DNA of 64,000 nucleotides from Vibrio sp. 10N.261.55.A7 (GTDB taxonomy: Bacteria; Pseudomonadota; Gammaproteobacteria; Enterobacterales; Vibrionaceae): positions 1 through 64,000 of the forward strand of contig NZ_MCWZ01000282.1 in assembly GCF_002877365.1 (NCBI RefSeq), written 5' to 3'. The translations under genes were made by a program, and so were the position numbers. Numbering within the stretch: position 1 is the stretch's first letter; each line of letters starts with the position of its first letter. The notes below the pieces were generated by a model. It was given only the letters and a program-made list of their open reading frames with translations. It was not told the DNA's origin and made no database searches. Below, piece after piece: positions 51,717 to 64,000 of the stretch.

Positions 51717-52943
51717 ATGAAATACGTGAAACATCTTGCTGCTACTGCTGTATTAGGGGCAGCACTCTCCACCTCTGCTTGGGCGGGAACATTGGTCATT
51801 AACTCTGACCAAGCTGACCCTGCACCAAAAGCGGCTTGGGCTGAAATCGTCAAGCAGTTTGAGGCTGAGAATCCGGATATAACGGTGGAATATAACCTCT
51901 ATGATAAAGAGGCGTATAAAACCACGATTCGTAACTGGCTGGTGACTTCGCCACCCGATGTTGTTTTCTGGTATGCGGGTAACCGTATGAAGACCTTCGT
52001 TGACCGCGGCTTATTTGAAGATGTCAGCGATCTGTGGAACGAGAACAACATGAAGCAAGACTTCTCGACTGCCGCACCGGCGATGACCGTCAATGATAAA
52101 CAATACGGTGTGCCTTACACGTATTACCAATGGGGTATCTACTACCGTTCTGATATCTTTGCTCAATACGGTATCTCAGAGCCGAAAACGTGGGATGAGT
52201 TACTCGCCGCTTCCGCAACACTAAAAGAGAATGGTGTTGCTCCATTTGCTATCGGAACTAAGTACCTTTGGACCGCAGCGGGTTGGTTTGATTACATCAA
52301 CCTACGTACTAACGGCCTAGACTTCCATATTGACCTGATGGACGGCAAGGTGCCATACAGCGATGAGCGCGTTAAAAAAACTTTTGCTAACTGGGCCCAA
52401 CTTGTTGAGCCAGGCTACTTCCTTGAAAACCACGCCTCATACTCATGGCAAGAAGCGCAACCGTTCCTGTATAACGGCGAAGCGGCAATGTACCTGATTG
52501 GTAACTTCATTGCGCCTAACTTCCCTGACAGTGTGAAAAGCGACATGGGCTTCTTCCAATTCCCAATCATCGACCCAGCGGTACCTGTCGCGGAAGATGC
52601 GCCGATGGATACTATCCACATCCCATCTAAAGCGAAGAACAAAGAAGACGCACGCAAGTTCCTAAAATTTGTCGCGCGAGCCGATATTCAAGAGAAGATC
52701 AACGGGTCTATTCTTCAGATTCCGACCAACAATAAAGCGAAAGCTGCCGATGACCCGTTCCTAAATACCGGCGTGAAGATGCTAGCAGAAGCTCAGGGTA
52801 CGGCTCAGTTCTATGACCGTGATACCGATCCTGCAATGGCGAAAGAGGGCATGAAAGGCTTCCAAGAGTTCATGGTTCACCCTGATCGTATTGAGAAGAT
52901 CTTGAAGAGACTGGATAAAGTCAGCAAGCGAACCTTTAAGTAG
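51717..52943 (+). CDS. Sugar-binding periplasmic protein of the ABC importer
   Basis: 408-aa CUT1-type solute-binding protein. A clear signal peptide (KHLAATAVLGAALSTSAWA, then GTL) is followed by the bacterial extracellular solute-binding 1 fold: LVINSDQADPAPKAAW, PPDVVFWYAGNRM, VPYTYYQWGIYYRSDIF and WQEAQPFLYNGEAAMYLIG (all split stretches). Linkage to GH2, GH36 and the Leloir genes indicates a galactoside ligand; alpha- or beta-linked cannot be decided. Codon use suggests high expression. A hairpin follows before lacZ. Confidence 0.92.
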   Translation: MKYVKHLAATAVLGAALSTSAWAGTLVINSDQADPAPKAAWAEIVKQFEAENPDITVEYNLYDKEAYKTTIRNWLVTSPPDVVFWYAGNRMKTFVDRGLFEDVSDLWNENNMKQDFSTAAPAMTVNDKQYGVPYTYYQWGIYYRSDIFAQYGISEPKTWDELLAASATLKENGVAPFAIGTKYLWTAAGWFDYINLRTNGLDFHIDLMDGKVPYSDERVKKTFANWAQLVEPGYFLENHASYSWQEAQPFLYNGEAAMYLIGNFIAPNFPDSVKSDMGFFQFPIIDPAVPVAEDAPMDTIHIPSKAKNKEDARKFLKFVARADIQEKINGSILQIPTNNKAKAADDPFLNTGVKMLAEAQGTAQFYDRDTDPAMAKEGMKGFQEFMVHPDRIEKILKRLDKVSKRTFK

Positions 52944-52967
52944 TTACTGGGTTCAACTCTAATCAGG

Positions 52968-52990
52968 CTGGGCGAACGAAAGTCGCCCAG
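52968..52990 (+). other. Stem-loop between binding protein and lacZ genes
   Basis: CTGGGCGA (52968-52975) and TCGCCCAG (52983-52990) form a perfect 8-bp stem with a 7-base loop, no T-run. A stem at this position is common after binding-protein genes and would favour stability of the upstream mRNA over read-through into lacZ. Confidence 0.65.
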
Positions 52991-53030
52991 TCACATTCAA
53001 CCTTAATCTCCTTTCCGTACAATCTCATAG

Positions 53031-56207
<3,177 letters not shown>

Positions 56208-56221
56208 AGGACGAATTCTAC

Positions 56222-58357
56222 ATGACACCATTTATTCAACTGCACAGTCAGCCTGTTTCTGTCGTGATTAAACTCACGCCTGCACCTGAGATCATTTATT
56301 GGGGAAAAGCGATTGCCCCACTGAATAATGAGCGATTTGATGCCTTGCTTATCAGCCAGGTTCGAGCCGTGCCTCAAGCGCGTTTGGATCATGATGTTCC
56401 ATTAACGCTTTGCCCTGATCTGGGTCGAGGTAGTTTTGGTTCATCGGGCATAGAGGGCCATCATGATGGTCTGAATAGTATGCCTCGATTCAGTTATGTG
56501 TCACATAGCGTTGAACTGGACTCTCTCGATAGCCGCACCGAGATTCGTTGTGAAGATACCCAAGCGCAGTTAAGGCTGACCATCTCGCTCACTCTTAACG
56601 CTTCGTCTGGGGTTCTGCGCAAAAAACTGACCATTGAGAACCAAGCCAAAGCGAATTACTGCTTAAACAAGCTTGTACTGACTTTACCGGTCCCGCAGCG
56701 CGCGACTGAGCTGGAAAGCTACCATGGCCGCTGGAGTCGAGAGTTTCAGGCTCAGCGTCAGCGTTTAACACATAATGCATGGCAGGTAGAAAACCGCCGT
56801 GGGCGCACGTCTCATGAGTATTTTCCTGGGTGTCTGGTTGGCCAACAAGGCTTCAAAGAGCAAACCGGAGAAATTTGGGCATTCCACTTAGGTTGGAGTG
56901 GTAACCATCAGCTGAGAGCAGACGTGAAAAGTGACGGTCGTCGATTTGTTCAAGCTGGAGAGTTACTGCTACCTGGCGAGGTGATTCTCGGTCAAGGTGA
57001 GCGTTACTCTACGCCTGAATTGTTTGCCAGTTACAGCGCCAAGGGTATTAATGGCATTCGTCGCCACAGTCACCAGTTCGTGCGTGAAAACATCATTCCT
57101 TTTGAACGAAACAAGCCTCGCCCGGTTCACCTCAATACTTGGGAAGGCATCTATTTCGATCATGATCCTGACTATATTAGTGAGATGGCAATAGAAGCGG
57201 CCAGCATCGGTGTGGAACGTTTCATCATCGACGATGGTTGGTTCAAGGGCCGAAATGACGACAAAACCTCATTGGGCGATTGGACACTCGATACTGATAA
57301 GTACCCCAATGGGCTCACGCCAGTGATTGAGCAAGTGAATCGATTGGGTATGTCTTTTGGTATCTGGGTGGAGCCAGAGATGGTGAACGAAGAGTCAGAA
57401 CTGTTTCGTTCGCACCCTGATTGGATGCTGCGTACCAATGGCTATACACAGCCAACAGGCCGTTACCAATACGTATTGAACCTGCAAATCACAGAGTGTT
57501 TTGACTACCTCTACCAGTGCCTAGATACGTTGCTAACCGAAAACAATATTGAATACGTGAAGTGGGATATGAACCGAGAGCTGGTTCAGCCCACACACAA
57601 TGGAAAAGCCTCTGTTCATGGGCAAACTCTCGCGCTCTATCGGCTGCTTGATAAGTTGGTGAATGCTCACCCCAACGTAGAGATTGAATCTTGCTCTTCT
57701 GGCGGTGGGCGAATTGACTACGAGGTGCTGAAGCGAACCTGTCGTTTCTGGACATCAGATTGCAATGATGCGTTGGAAAGACAAACCATCCAAAAGCACA
57801 TGGGGATCTTTTTTCCACCTGAAGTTATGGGGGCTCACATTGGGCCGTATCATAGCCACACCACGAGGCGAACCCATGACATTAACTTACGTGGGCTCAC
57901 TGCATTGACTGGGCACATGGGCGTTGAGCTCGATCCAGTGAAAGAGAGTGACGCTGAGAAGCAAGCATTCGCTAAATACATCACCTTGCACAAGCAGTAT
58001 CGAGATCTGCTGCATGACGGTGAATCTTTCTATTTAGACAATATCGATGGTCGCCGCTTTTCTTATGGCGTGACAAAAGACGACAAACAGTTGCTGGTGG
58101 TGTGTCAAACCGCTATGCCCGATTATGCATTACCTGAACCGTTACGGCTAATTGACCTTGAAGCGGACAAAACCTATCAGGTGAAGCTCATTGACTACCC
58201 GCAAAGCAGCCATCAATTGATGAAAGAGAGTCAAGGTTGGTGGGAGTCTAGAGAGGTTGAGGCGAGTGGGGAGTGGTTAATGAACGTGGGGTTAAGCTTG
58301 CCCATTCTAGACCCAGAAAGTGCGTTATTGCTTGAGATTCGTGGTGTGACAAAGTAG
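56222..58357 (+). CDS. Alpha-galactosidase, GH36
   Basis: 711-aa cytoplasmic alpha-galactosidase without signal peptide. GH36 blocks in order: GRWSREFQAQRQ, NTWEGIYFDHD, FIIDDGWFKGRNDD, FGIWVEPEMVNEES, the nucleophile Asp449 in KWDMNR, and SCSSGGGRIDYEVL with the acid/base candidate Asp513 in WTSDCNDALER. Length is typical of bacterial GH36 enzymes (about 700-730 aa). With the beta-galactosidase upstream it releases galactose from alpha-linked substrates such as melibiose, raffinose or galactosylglycerols. A hairpin and an operator follow. Confidence 0.94.
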   Translation: MTPFIQLHSQPVSVVIKLTPAPEIIYWGKAIAPLNNERFDALLISQVRAVPQARLDHDVPLTLCPDLGRGSFGSSGIEGHHDGLNSMPRFSYVSHSVELDSLDSRTEIRCEDTQAQLRLTISLTLNASSGVLRKKLTIENQAKANYCLNKLVLTLPVPQRATELESYHGRWSREFQAQRQRLTHNAWQVENRRGRTSHEYFPGCLVGQQGFKEQTGEIWAFHLGWSGNHQLRADVKSDGRRFVQAGELLLPGEVILGQGERYSTPELFASYSAKGINGIRRHSHQFVRENIIPFERNKPRPVHLNTWEGIYFDHDPDYISEMAIEAASIGVERFIIDDGWFKGRNDDKTSLGDWTLDTDKYPNGLTPVIEQVNRLGMSFGIWVEPEMVNEESELFRSHPDWMLRTNGYTQPTGRYQYVLNLQITECFDYLYQCLDTLLTENNIEYVKWDMNRELVQPTHNGKASVHGQTLALYRLLDKLVNAHPNVEIESCSSGGGRIDYEVLKRTCRFWTSDCNDALERQTIQKHMGIFFPPEVMGAHIGPYHSHTTRRTHDINLRGLTALTGHMGVELDPVKESDAEKQAFAKYITLHKQYRDLLHDGESFYLDNIDGRRFSYGVTKDDKQLLVVCQTAMPDYALPEPLRLIDLEADKTYQVKLIDYPQSSHQLMKESQGWWESREVEASGEWLMNVGLSLPILDPESALLLEIRGVTK

Positions 58358-58423
58358 CTGACTTCGTGCTTTTCTTTGAATTGAAAACGTTGATAAAAGT
58401 AAGAGTGAAATGGCGTGTTGGAT

Positions 58424-58459
58424 GACAATGCTCATCAGTTTAGGCTGAGTAGCATTGTC
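58424..58459 (+). other. Stem-loop after the alpha-galactosidase gene
   Basis: GACAATGCT (58424-58432; first G at 58424) pairs with AGCATTGTC (58451-58459), with inner CTCA/TGAG pairing possible. Only a weak pyrimidine stretch follows, so it may be a partial terminator separating the hydrolase genes from galE. Confidence 0.5.
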
Positions 58460-58494
58460 TGGTTTCTCAACGTCTCAGATTGAAATAAATCAAC

Positions 58495-58508
58495 TGTAAA
58501 CGTTTACA
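58495..58508. promoter_or_regulatory. Perfect LacI-type operator before galE
   Basis: TGTAAACGTTTACA is a perfect 14-bp palindrome with the central CG of LacI/GalR-family operators, 90 bp upstream of the galE start. Its partner at 49656 differs at one position. The 241-bp gap holds no gene. Confidence 0.82.
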
Positions 58509-58598
58509 TTATATAGTAATGATCACAGAAAGCGCGCCTCTTGTGCTGATAAGCTATATGCATACAGGGTCTAGGCTATTGGATTAACGGAGGCAAGA

Positions 58599-59615
58599 GT
58601 GAAAGTACTGATCACGGGTGGCATGGGTTACATAGGCAGTCATACCTGTGTGCAAATGATACAAGCGGGTTTGCAGCCTATCATTGTCGACAACCTCAGC
58701 AATGCGAGCGCTGAAGTTCTGAATCGTATTGAGGGATTAACCGGATCTCGTCCTGATTTTTATTTGGGTGACATACGTGACGAGGCCTTCCTCGATACTA
58801 TTTTTCTTAAGCACGACATTGAATCCGTTATACATTTCGCCGGGTTAAAAGCCGTGGGTCAGTCTGTTTCTGAGCCTCTTGAATACTACGACAATAACGT
58901 CAATGGATCGTTAACGCTCGCTCGGAGTATGCGTAAAGCGGGTGTGAAAAGTTTGGTGTTTAGCTCCTCCGCGACGGTCTATGGCGATCCAGAATTTGTG
59001 CCCATTACAGAAAGCTCGCCGACTGGCGCGACAACCAATCCGTATGGGCGGAGTAAATTCATGGTAGAGCAGTGTTTGAGTGACCTATTTGTCTCGGATA
59101 ACGACTGGAGTATCACCTTACTGCGCTACTTTAATCCGGTTGGTGCGCATCAGTCAGGAACCATGGGAGAAGATCCGCAGGGAGTCCCTAACAACCTCAT
59201 GCCTTATATTGCGCAAGTCGCCGTCGGGCGTCGGGAAAAACTGGCGGTTTTCGGTGACGATTATTCCACACCCGATGGGACGGGGGTACGCGACTACATC
59301 CATGTCATGGACCTCGCTGATGGGCACATTGCCGCTTTGAACAGCGTTGGAAGCAAAGCCGGTTTACACATCTATAACCTAGGGACAGGGAAAGGATCGA
59401 GTGTTCTGGAAATGGTTGATGCCTTTACAAAAGCCAGTGGCCAAGCGGTGCCTTATGAAATCTGTCCACGTCGCCCTGGTGACATCGCAGAATGTTGGGC
59501 AAGCACCGATAAAGCCGAGAACGAATTGGGTTGGAAAGCAACGCGAAGTGTATTGGATATGACGGTGGATGTGTGGAATTGGCAGTCGAGCAATCCTAAA
59601 GGCTATTCGTCTTAG
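58599..59615 (+). CDS. galE: UDP-glucose 4-epimerase
   Basis: 338-aa short-chain dehydrogenase-type enzyme interconverting UDP-galactose and UDP-glucose in the Leloir pathway. NAD-binding GGMGYIGSH is at residues 7-15, the catalytic Ser in FSSSATVYG and Tyr-x3-Lys in NPYGRSK. Length equals E. coli GalE (338 aa). The start is GTG 58599 with GGAGG upstream. First gene of galETKM, under its own operator. Confidence 0.96.
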   Translation: MKVLITGGMGYIGSHTCVQMIQAGLQPIIVDNLSNASAEVLNRIEGLTGSRPDFYLGDIRDEAFLDTIFLKHDIESVIHFAGLKAVGQSVSEPLEYYDNNVNGSLTLARSMRKAGVKSLVFSSSATVYGDPEFVPITESSPTGATTNPYGRSKFMVEQCLSDLFVSDNDWSITLLRYFNPVGAHQSGTMGEDPQGVPNNLMPYIAQVAVGRREKLAVFGDDYSTPDGTGVRDYIHVMDLADGHIAALNSVGSKAGLHIYNLGTGKGSSVLEMVDAFTKASGQAVPYEICPRRPGDIAECWASTDKAENELGWKATRSVLDMTVDVWNWQSSNPKGYSS

Positions 59616-59727
59616 CGATCCAATGATGAAACCACGAGCCGATAGGGCTTGGGTTAATGCAGAACCAAACGCTCGAACATCATGAGTGTCGGGTTCAAAG
59701 AAAGACTGATGGAAGTTGAGTATAAAA

Positions 59728-60786
59728 ATGTCGAATATTGAATTTAATCCGGTTGATGATCCACATCGACGCTATAACCTATTAACGGGTCAATGGATTT
59801 TGGTCTCTCCTCACCGAGCTAAAAGACCTTGGAGCGGGCAAGATGAGCAGCCATCAACGGCGGAATTGCCTAAATACGCTGACGATTGTTTTTTATGCCC
59901 AACCAATGATCGTATTTCTGGTGACACAAATCCCGATTATAAAGGGACGTATGTCTTCAATAATGATTTCGCTGCATTGATGCCAGATACCCCAGAAGTG
60001 CCAGAAAGTGATCATCCGCTTTTTAAAACGCAGAGTGCACGTGGTTTAAGCCGTGTGATTTGTTTTTCGCCTGATCACAGCAAAACGTTGCCTGAGCTCT
60101 CTCTTAGCACAATTCGCCAAGTGATAGAAACCTGGAATGATCAGATCGAAGAGCTGGGTAAAGACTATTTATGGGTTCAAGCCTTTGAAAATAAGGGTGA
60201 GACGATGGGGTGCTCACAGCCTCATCCGCATGGACAAGTGTGGGCCAATAGCTTTTTGCCCAATGAGATTGAACGTAAAGAAACCTTACTTAAAGAGTAC
60301 TTCAATCAGCAAGGCAGCAACTTGCTGGTTGACTATGTTGAGGCTGAAATGAAAGACGGCTCACGTACCGTAGTTGAAACAACGCATTGGATTGCCGTTG
60401 TTCCCTATTGGGCCGCGTGGCCATTTGAAACCATGTTGTTGCCTAAGGTTCATGTTCGCCGAATGAACGAGTTAACTGACGAGCAGCGCGAAGACTTAGC
60501 ATTGGCCATTAAAAAGCTCACAAGTCGATACGATAATCTTTTCCAGTGCTCGTTCCCCTACTCAATGGGGTGGCATTACGCGCCGTTTTTTGAGCAGGGC
60601 ACCGATATCGACCATTGGCAGCTGCACGCGCTTTTTTATCCACCATTGCTCAGAAGCGCTTCAGTACGAAAATTCATGGTGGGGTACGAGATGTTAGCGG
60701 AGAGTCAGCGTGATCTTACCGCTGAGCAAGCCGCGCAGAAATTACGGGAAGTGCCCGATATTCACTATAAAGAAAGGCAAAGATAG
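59728..60786 (+). CDS. galT: Galactose-1-phosphate uridylyltransferase
   Basis: 352-aa HIT-superfamily enzyme exchanging UMP between UDP-glucose and galactose-1-phosphate. The nucleophile motif is HPH in [10 protein letters not shown] (about residue 163); the N-terminal [18 protein letters not shown] and Zn-site cysteines in DDCFLCPTN match E. coli GalT (348 aa). ATG 59728 begins the conserved MSNIEFNP; a TTG 12 bases earlier is less likely. 112 bp after galE. Confidence 0.95.
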   Translation: MSNIEFNPVDDPHRRYNLLTGQWILVSPHRAKRPWSGQDEQPSTAELPKYADDCFLCPTNDRISGDTNPDYKGTYVFNNDFAALMPDTPEVPESDHPLFKTQSARGLSRVICFSPDHSKTLPELSLSTIRQVIETWNDQIEELGKDYLWVQAFENKGETMGCSQPHPHGQVWANSFLPNEIERKETLLKEYFNQQGSNLLVDYVEAEMKDGSRTVVETTHWIAVVPYWAAWPFETMLLPKVHVRRMNELTDEQREDLALAIKKLTSRYDNLFQCSFPYSMGWHYAPFFEQGTDIDHWQLHALFYPPLLRSASVRKFMVGYEMLAESQRDLTAEQAAQKLREVPDIHYKERQR

Positions 60787-60903
60787 CGCGCCAGTGAAGA
60801 CGAATTAAGAGCACTAGCCTAATCGTGGTTTGTGGGGAATGACGTTTAGATCTAGCGGCTCATTTTACGAGTTTTCGAATGACAATTTTATTGAGAGAGA
60901 ATC

Positions 60904-62064
60904 ATGGACAGTCTAATTGAACAGGTTACCGCATCATTTAGTGATGCTCTCAACTATGCACCGACTCATATCGTGCAAGCGCCAGGCCGAGTCAATTTGA
61001 TTGGCGAGCACACCGATTACAACGATGGGTTTGTTTTACCTTGTGCCATTAACTATCAGACGGTGGTTGCGGCAGCGAAGCGTGATGACAACATCGTACG
61101 TGTTATCTCTGTCGATTATGGTAATGCGATCGACGAGTTCGATGTCACCACTGAGATTGACTTTCTACAAGATAAAATGTGGGCGAATTACATTCGCGGG
61201 GTGGTGAAATATCTTCGCGAGCGAGGCTTTGAATTTAAAGGCGCAGACATTTCAGTCAGCGGCAATGTGCCTCAAGGTGCCGGGCTCAGTTCTTCAGCTG
61301 CACTTGAAGTGGTGATTGGTCAAACGTTCAAAGAGTTGTATCAACTTGATATCAGTCAGGCTGAAATCGCGTTAAACGGCCAGCTGGCTGAAAACGAATT
61401 CGTCGGTTGTAATTGCGGCATCATGGATCAAATGGTGTCGGCAGAGGGGCAAGAAAATCACGCCATGTTACTGGATTGTCGGAGCCTTGAAACCACGGCA
61501 GTATCAATGCCCGAAGAGATGGTTGTGGTCATCATTAACTCGAATAAACAACGTGGTCTTGTCGATAGCGAATACAACACCCGTCGAGAGCAATGTGAAC
61601 AAGCGGCACGACAGTTTAACGTTAAAGCACTGCGTGATGTGACGCTGGAGCAGTTTAATGCACACGTTGATCAGCTAGATGAGACGGTGGCAAAAAGAGC
61701 GCGTCATGTCATTTCCGAAAATGCGCGAACGCTTGAAGCGGCAAAGGCGCTAGCCAGTGGTGATATCAAACGCATGGGTGTGTTGATGCAAGAGTCTCAT
61801 GCGTCGATGCGCGATGACTTCGAGATCACGGTGAAAGAGATCGATCTGTTGGTTGAGATAGTCAAAGACGTTTTGGGCGAAGAGGGTGGCGTTCGTATGA
61901 CCGGTGGCGGCTTTGGTGGCTGTTTAGTGGCGCTTGTTCCGCCAGAGAAGGTCGAGGAAGTGAAACAAGCCATCGAAAACCAGTATCAAGCCGCAACGGG
62001 TTTAAAAGAATCTATTTATGTTTGTCAGGCCGTTCGCGGTGCTGGCTTGGTGAAGAAGGCGTAA
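60904..62064 (+). CDS. galK: Galactokinase
   Basis: 386-aa GHMP kinase phosphorylating galactose. The substrate motif [15 protein letters not shown] (residues about 28-42), the ATP-binding [11 protein letters not shown] (near 124) and motif 3 MTGGGFGGC (near 336) are intact. E. coli GalK has 382 aa. GAGAGAGAATC before ATG 60904 includes the ribosome binding site. 3 bp separate it from galM. Confidence 0.96.
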   Translation: MDSLIEQVTASFSDALNYAPTHIVQAPGRVNLIGEHTDYNDGFVLPCAINYQTVVAAAKRDDNIVRVISVDYGNAIDEFDVTTEIDFLQDKMWANYIRGVVKYLRERGFEFKGADISVSGNVPQGAGLSSSAALEVVIGQTFKELYQLDISQAEIALNGQLAENEFVGCNCGIMDQMVSAEGQENHAMLLDCRSLETTAVSMPEEMVVVIINSNKQRGLVDSEYNTRREQCEQAARQFNVKALRDVTLEQFNAHVDQLDETVAKRARHVISENARTLEAAKALASGDIKRMGVLMQESHASMRDDFEITVKEIDLLVEIVKDVLGEEGGVRMTGGGFGGCLVALVPPEKVEEVKQAIENQYQAATGLKESIYVCQAVRGAGLVKKA

Positions 62065-62067
62065 TCG

Positions 62068-63162
62068 ATGAGCGAAGCAAGGGTAACAGACACGCCATCG
62101 GCAGCCAACTTACAGCAGCTTGAAGTCGCGATGACTTCCACGCCAGCCTTTGATGGCAAAAAAGCCACGGTGATTCATTTAAGCAATTCTAACGGTATGA
62201 CCGCCTCGTTCATGGATATTGGGGCCACTTGGCTGAGTGCTCGGCTACCTGTTGGTAGTGAGCATCGAGAAGTGCTATTGCGCGCGGCCAATATGGAAGA
62301 GTACATCAAGCACAGTGCGTTTATCGGCGCGGTTGTGGGTCGATTCGCCAATCGAATTTGCAAAGGGAGCTTCTCGATTTCGGGAGAGGCTTTCAGTGTT
62401 GGAACCAACAATGGCAACAACGCTCTGCATGGGGGATTGGATGGTTTTGATAAACGACGCTGGCTGGTGGAGTCACAATCTGACAATCATGTTGTGTTTG
62501 CGTTAGAGTCACCACATGGCGATCAAGGATTTCCAGGTAACCTTTCCGCTAAGGTGCTCTATACCTTAACCGAAGATAATGCGATTAAAATTGACTATAT
62601 GGCTGAGGTGGATAGCGCCTCTCCGGTTAATTTGACCAATCACGCCTACTTCAACCTTGCGGGAGAATCTTCTCAGGCGAAAAGCCAAGATCATAGTCTA
62701 CAGATAGCCGCACCGCACTTTTTGCCAACCAATGACGAATCGATTCCAACAGGTGAGCTGAGATCCGTCGTGGGAAGCAGCTTTGATTTCACTCAGATGA
62801 AGCGTATTGGAAGTGAGTTTCTTGCCGATCATGATCAAGAGATGGCGGGTGGCTACGATCACTCCTTTGTGTTTGATGAGAAAGAGTGCGATGCCGATAC
62901 GGTGGTGGCTACCCTTGTGTCTCCACAGCAAGATGTTGTGATGAAGGTGAAAACCACGAAGCCAGCGGTACAGTTCTATTCGGGTAATTTCCTAGCGGGT
63001 TGCATTGGTGCTTCAAAGCGCTATCAAAACTTCGACGGCTTGGCGTTAGAAACTCAGTATTTTCCTGATGGGCCTAATCGTCCTGAATGGGGAGAAAATC
63101 GAGGCATTCTGGAAGCGGGAGAACCGTACAGCCATACGACGATTTACCAGTTTGAGTTTTAA
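62068..63162 (+). CDS. galM: Aldose 1-epimerase (mutarotase)
   Basis: 364-aa enzyme converting beta- to alpha-galactose for GalK. The galactose mutarotase blocks GRFANRI, NNALHGGLDGFDKRRW (His general acid region), TNHAYFNLAGE and the catalytic Glu in LALETQYFPDGPN are present. It has an N-terminal extension of about 20 residues over E. coli GalM (346 aa). AGAAGG lies inside the end of galK, so translation is coupled. Confidence 0.94.
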   Translation: MSEARVTDTPSAANLQQLEVAMTSTPAFDGKKATVIHLSNSNGMTASFMDIGATWLSARLPVGSEHREVLLRAANMEEYIKHSAFIGAVVGRFANRICKGSFSISGEAFSVGTNNGNNALHGGLDGFDKRRWLVESQSDNHVVFALESPHGDQGFPGNLSAKVLYTLTEDNAIKIDYMAEVDSASPVNLTNHAYFNLAGESSQAKSQDHSLQIAAPHFLPTNDESIPTGELRSVVGSSFDFTQMKRIGSEFLADHDQEMAGGYDHSFVFDEKECDADTVVATLVSPQQDVVMKVKTTKPAVQFYSGNFLAGCIGASKRYQNFDGLALETQYFPDGPNRPEWGENRGILEAGEPYSHTTIYQFEF

Positions 63163-63190
63163 CCACCGCGTTCATTTTTTCCAAATTGAG

Positions 63191-63459
63191 CTAGGGTCTG
63201 TTGATCTTTCGCGGTTAAATTTTGTTCGAGATAAAATCGTTTTAGGCGCGGCAATGAGTTTTTAGCCTAGTCATTCTAAGCAAAGACTCATTAACAAAGG
63301 ATAAAACGATTTTAGCTGAACCCTTTGGGCAGCATTTGTGGCTTATTTCTACCGCGTTATCGGCTTCTTATGTAGCCCACTACACTTCAAAGCCTCTGCC
63401 TTGTATAAATTACCCACAAACTGCTGCAAAAATCAGCTCGAAAGATCAACAGACCCTAG
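63191..63459. mobile_element. 269-bp MITE with 21-bp inverted ends (IS5-type, CTAG target)
   Basis: The ends are perfect 21-bp inverted repeats (63191-63211 and 63439-63459), beginning CTAGGGTCTGTTG. If the outer CTAG is the 4-bp target duplication, the element proper is 63195-63455 with 17-bp terminal repeats, as for IS5-group insertions at YTAR sites. No transposase frame is present. Internally AAAATCGTTTTA near 63223 is repeated inverted near 63301, and AATGAGT/ACTCATT pair inside that, so the element folds strongly. It lies between galM and its terminator. I recall near-identical elements scattered in Vibrio genomes. Confidence 0.82.
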
Positions 63460-63473
63460 AAAGAATCGAGAAA

Positions 63474-63509
63474 AAAGACGCCAACCCTGATGATAGGGTT
63501 GGCGTCTTT
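63474..63509. terminator. Bidirectional terminator, galM / LacI gene
   Basis: AAAGACGCCAACCCT (63474-63488) and AGGGTTGGCGTCTTT (63495-63509) form a 15-bp perfect stem with a 6-base loop. It ends the gal transcript and the convergent regulator transcript; the MITE has inserted between it and galM. Confidence 0.94.
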
Positions 63510-63550
63510 ATTCTTTATAAGGTGACTAAATTTATCAGCAGATAGAAAAA

Positions 63551-64000
63551 TTAAGAGCTGACAGAATTTCGACGAACCAGCGTTGGAGAATACATGGTCG
63601 GCTCGCTTTCCACCGCTTCTTCCTTGGCAAGTGATAACGCAAGCTGAGTCGCTTTCTCTGCCATCATTTGAATAGGGTAGCGAACTGTGGTGAGGCTCGG
63701 CTGGGTGTAGCGTGCTATCAAGCCATCATCAAAGCCTATGATGGACATTTCGTCTGGCACTTTTATGCCATTTTCAATTGCAACGGATAGCGCTCCTACG
63801 GCCATATAGTCGTTGTAGGCAACGACAGCGGTAATATCGAGTGACTTGGTCAACAGATTTGTCATGGCACTCTCACCCCCTTCACTGTTGGGCTCGCCGT
63901 TTTCGATATAGCTGCTGGGTAAGTCGATACCGTGATCCTTGAGCGCTGCGAGGTAGCCCTGAATGCGTTGGGTGGCATCTTCAATTTTGTGGCTAGAGCC
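63551..64000 (-). CDS. LacI-family transcriptional regulator (partial, C-terminal)
   Basis: The frame is open from the stop at 63551 to the window edge at 64000; the 5' part with the DNA-binding HTH lies outside. The visible 149 residues are the C-terminal half of the ligand-binding domain: GYLAALKDHGID, VVAYNDYMAVGALSVA, PDEMSIIGFDDG, TTVRYPIQMMAEKA and a final PTLVRRNSVS, the standard LacI/GalR ending. Position beside the gal genes and two matching operators make it the probable repressor of the galactoside locus. Confidence 0.92.
   Translation of the reverse strand, partial: GSSHKIEDATQRIQGYLAALKDHGIDLPSSYIENGEPNSEGGESAMTNLLTKSLDITAVVAYNDYMAVGALSVAIENGIKVPDEMSIIGFDDGLIARYTQPSLTTVRYPIQMMAEKATQLALSLAKEEAVESEPTMYSPTLVRRNSVSS

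Noticed and set aside
63068..63545. Short plus-strand frames across the galM end and the MITE
   Set aside because: They cross the MITE ends or read the terminator and inverted repeats; no ribosome binding site and no transposase motifs.

Overview
The window is chromosomal DNA of a marine gammaproteobacterium, almost certainly a Vibrio. The gene order yaaA - yjjV - nupC - deoCABD - ytjB/serB - a PilZ gene - radA - second EF-G matches the chromosome I order known from V. cholerae. The nucleoside transporter has the same residue numbering as the V. cholerae CNT of known structure. Two small Vibrio-type families (DUF3545 and VF530) support the same assignment. The species cannot be read from the sequence.

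Layout. (1) 1-7.0 kb: base-excision repair genes nfo and ung, a hemerythrin-like protein, a DUF3545 small protein, a sodium:amino-acid symporter behind a 705-bp gene-free leader, yaaA, a 47-aa DUF5363-like gene and the TatD-type yjjV. (2) 7.0-13.4 kb: nucleoside uptake and breakdown by nupC and deoC-deoA-deoB-deoD. The intergenic regions are rich in palindromes, and the deoC leader can fold into a nested hairpin. (3) 13.4-25.8 kb: ytjB/serB, a two-PilZ-domain protein (PlzC type), radA, a 7TM-GGDEF diguanylate cyclase, a HAD phosphatase, a second EF-G, VF530, and a divergent LysR/DUF1127 pair sharing an 11-bp direct repeat. (4) 25.9-28.5 kb: an acyl-CoA-synthetase-like AMP ligase and an AraC regulator. 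(5) 29.0-41.7 kb: a complete Flp/Tad pilus operon with two Flp pilins, prepilin peptidase, an accessory AAA ATPase, CpaB, the CpaC secretin, a small lipoprotein, TadG/E/F, TadZ, TadA, TadB, TadC and TadD, closed by a strong terminator. (6) 41.8-48.2 kb: chrA with a divergent LysR gene, a PAP2-type membrane phosphatase, an O-antigen-ligase-like membrane protein and a MATE exporter. (7) 48.4-64 kb: a galactoside locus with an ABC importer (ATPase divergent from two permeases and a binding protein), GH2 beta-galactosidase, GH36 alpha-galactosidase, galE-galT-galK-galM, a 269-bp MITE, and the C-terminal part of a LacI-family regulator that runs off the window.

How the genes work together. In region 7 galactosides are imported, hydrolysed to galactose, and passed through the Leloir pathway. 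Two LacI-type operators, one in the divergent transporter promoter and a perfect 14-bp one before galE, point to the linked LacI regulator. Region 2 takes up nucleosides, phosphorolyses them, and feeds deoxyribose-5-phosphate to central metabolism. Region 5 builds an adhesive surface pilus, and the AraC gene beside it may control it. A c-di-GMP synthase and a c-di-GMP receptor flank radA.

No rRNA, tRNA, CRISPR array, integrase or prophage was seen. The most interesting unexplained items are the structured deoC leader and palindrome cluster, the Tad-linked AAA ATPase, the tandem-PilZ protein, the IS5-type MITE and several very short genes. All homology statements come from recognising motifs and gene order by eye. 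No database search was run.
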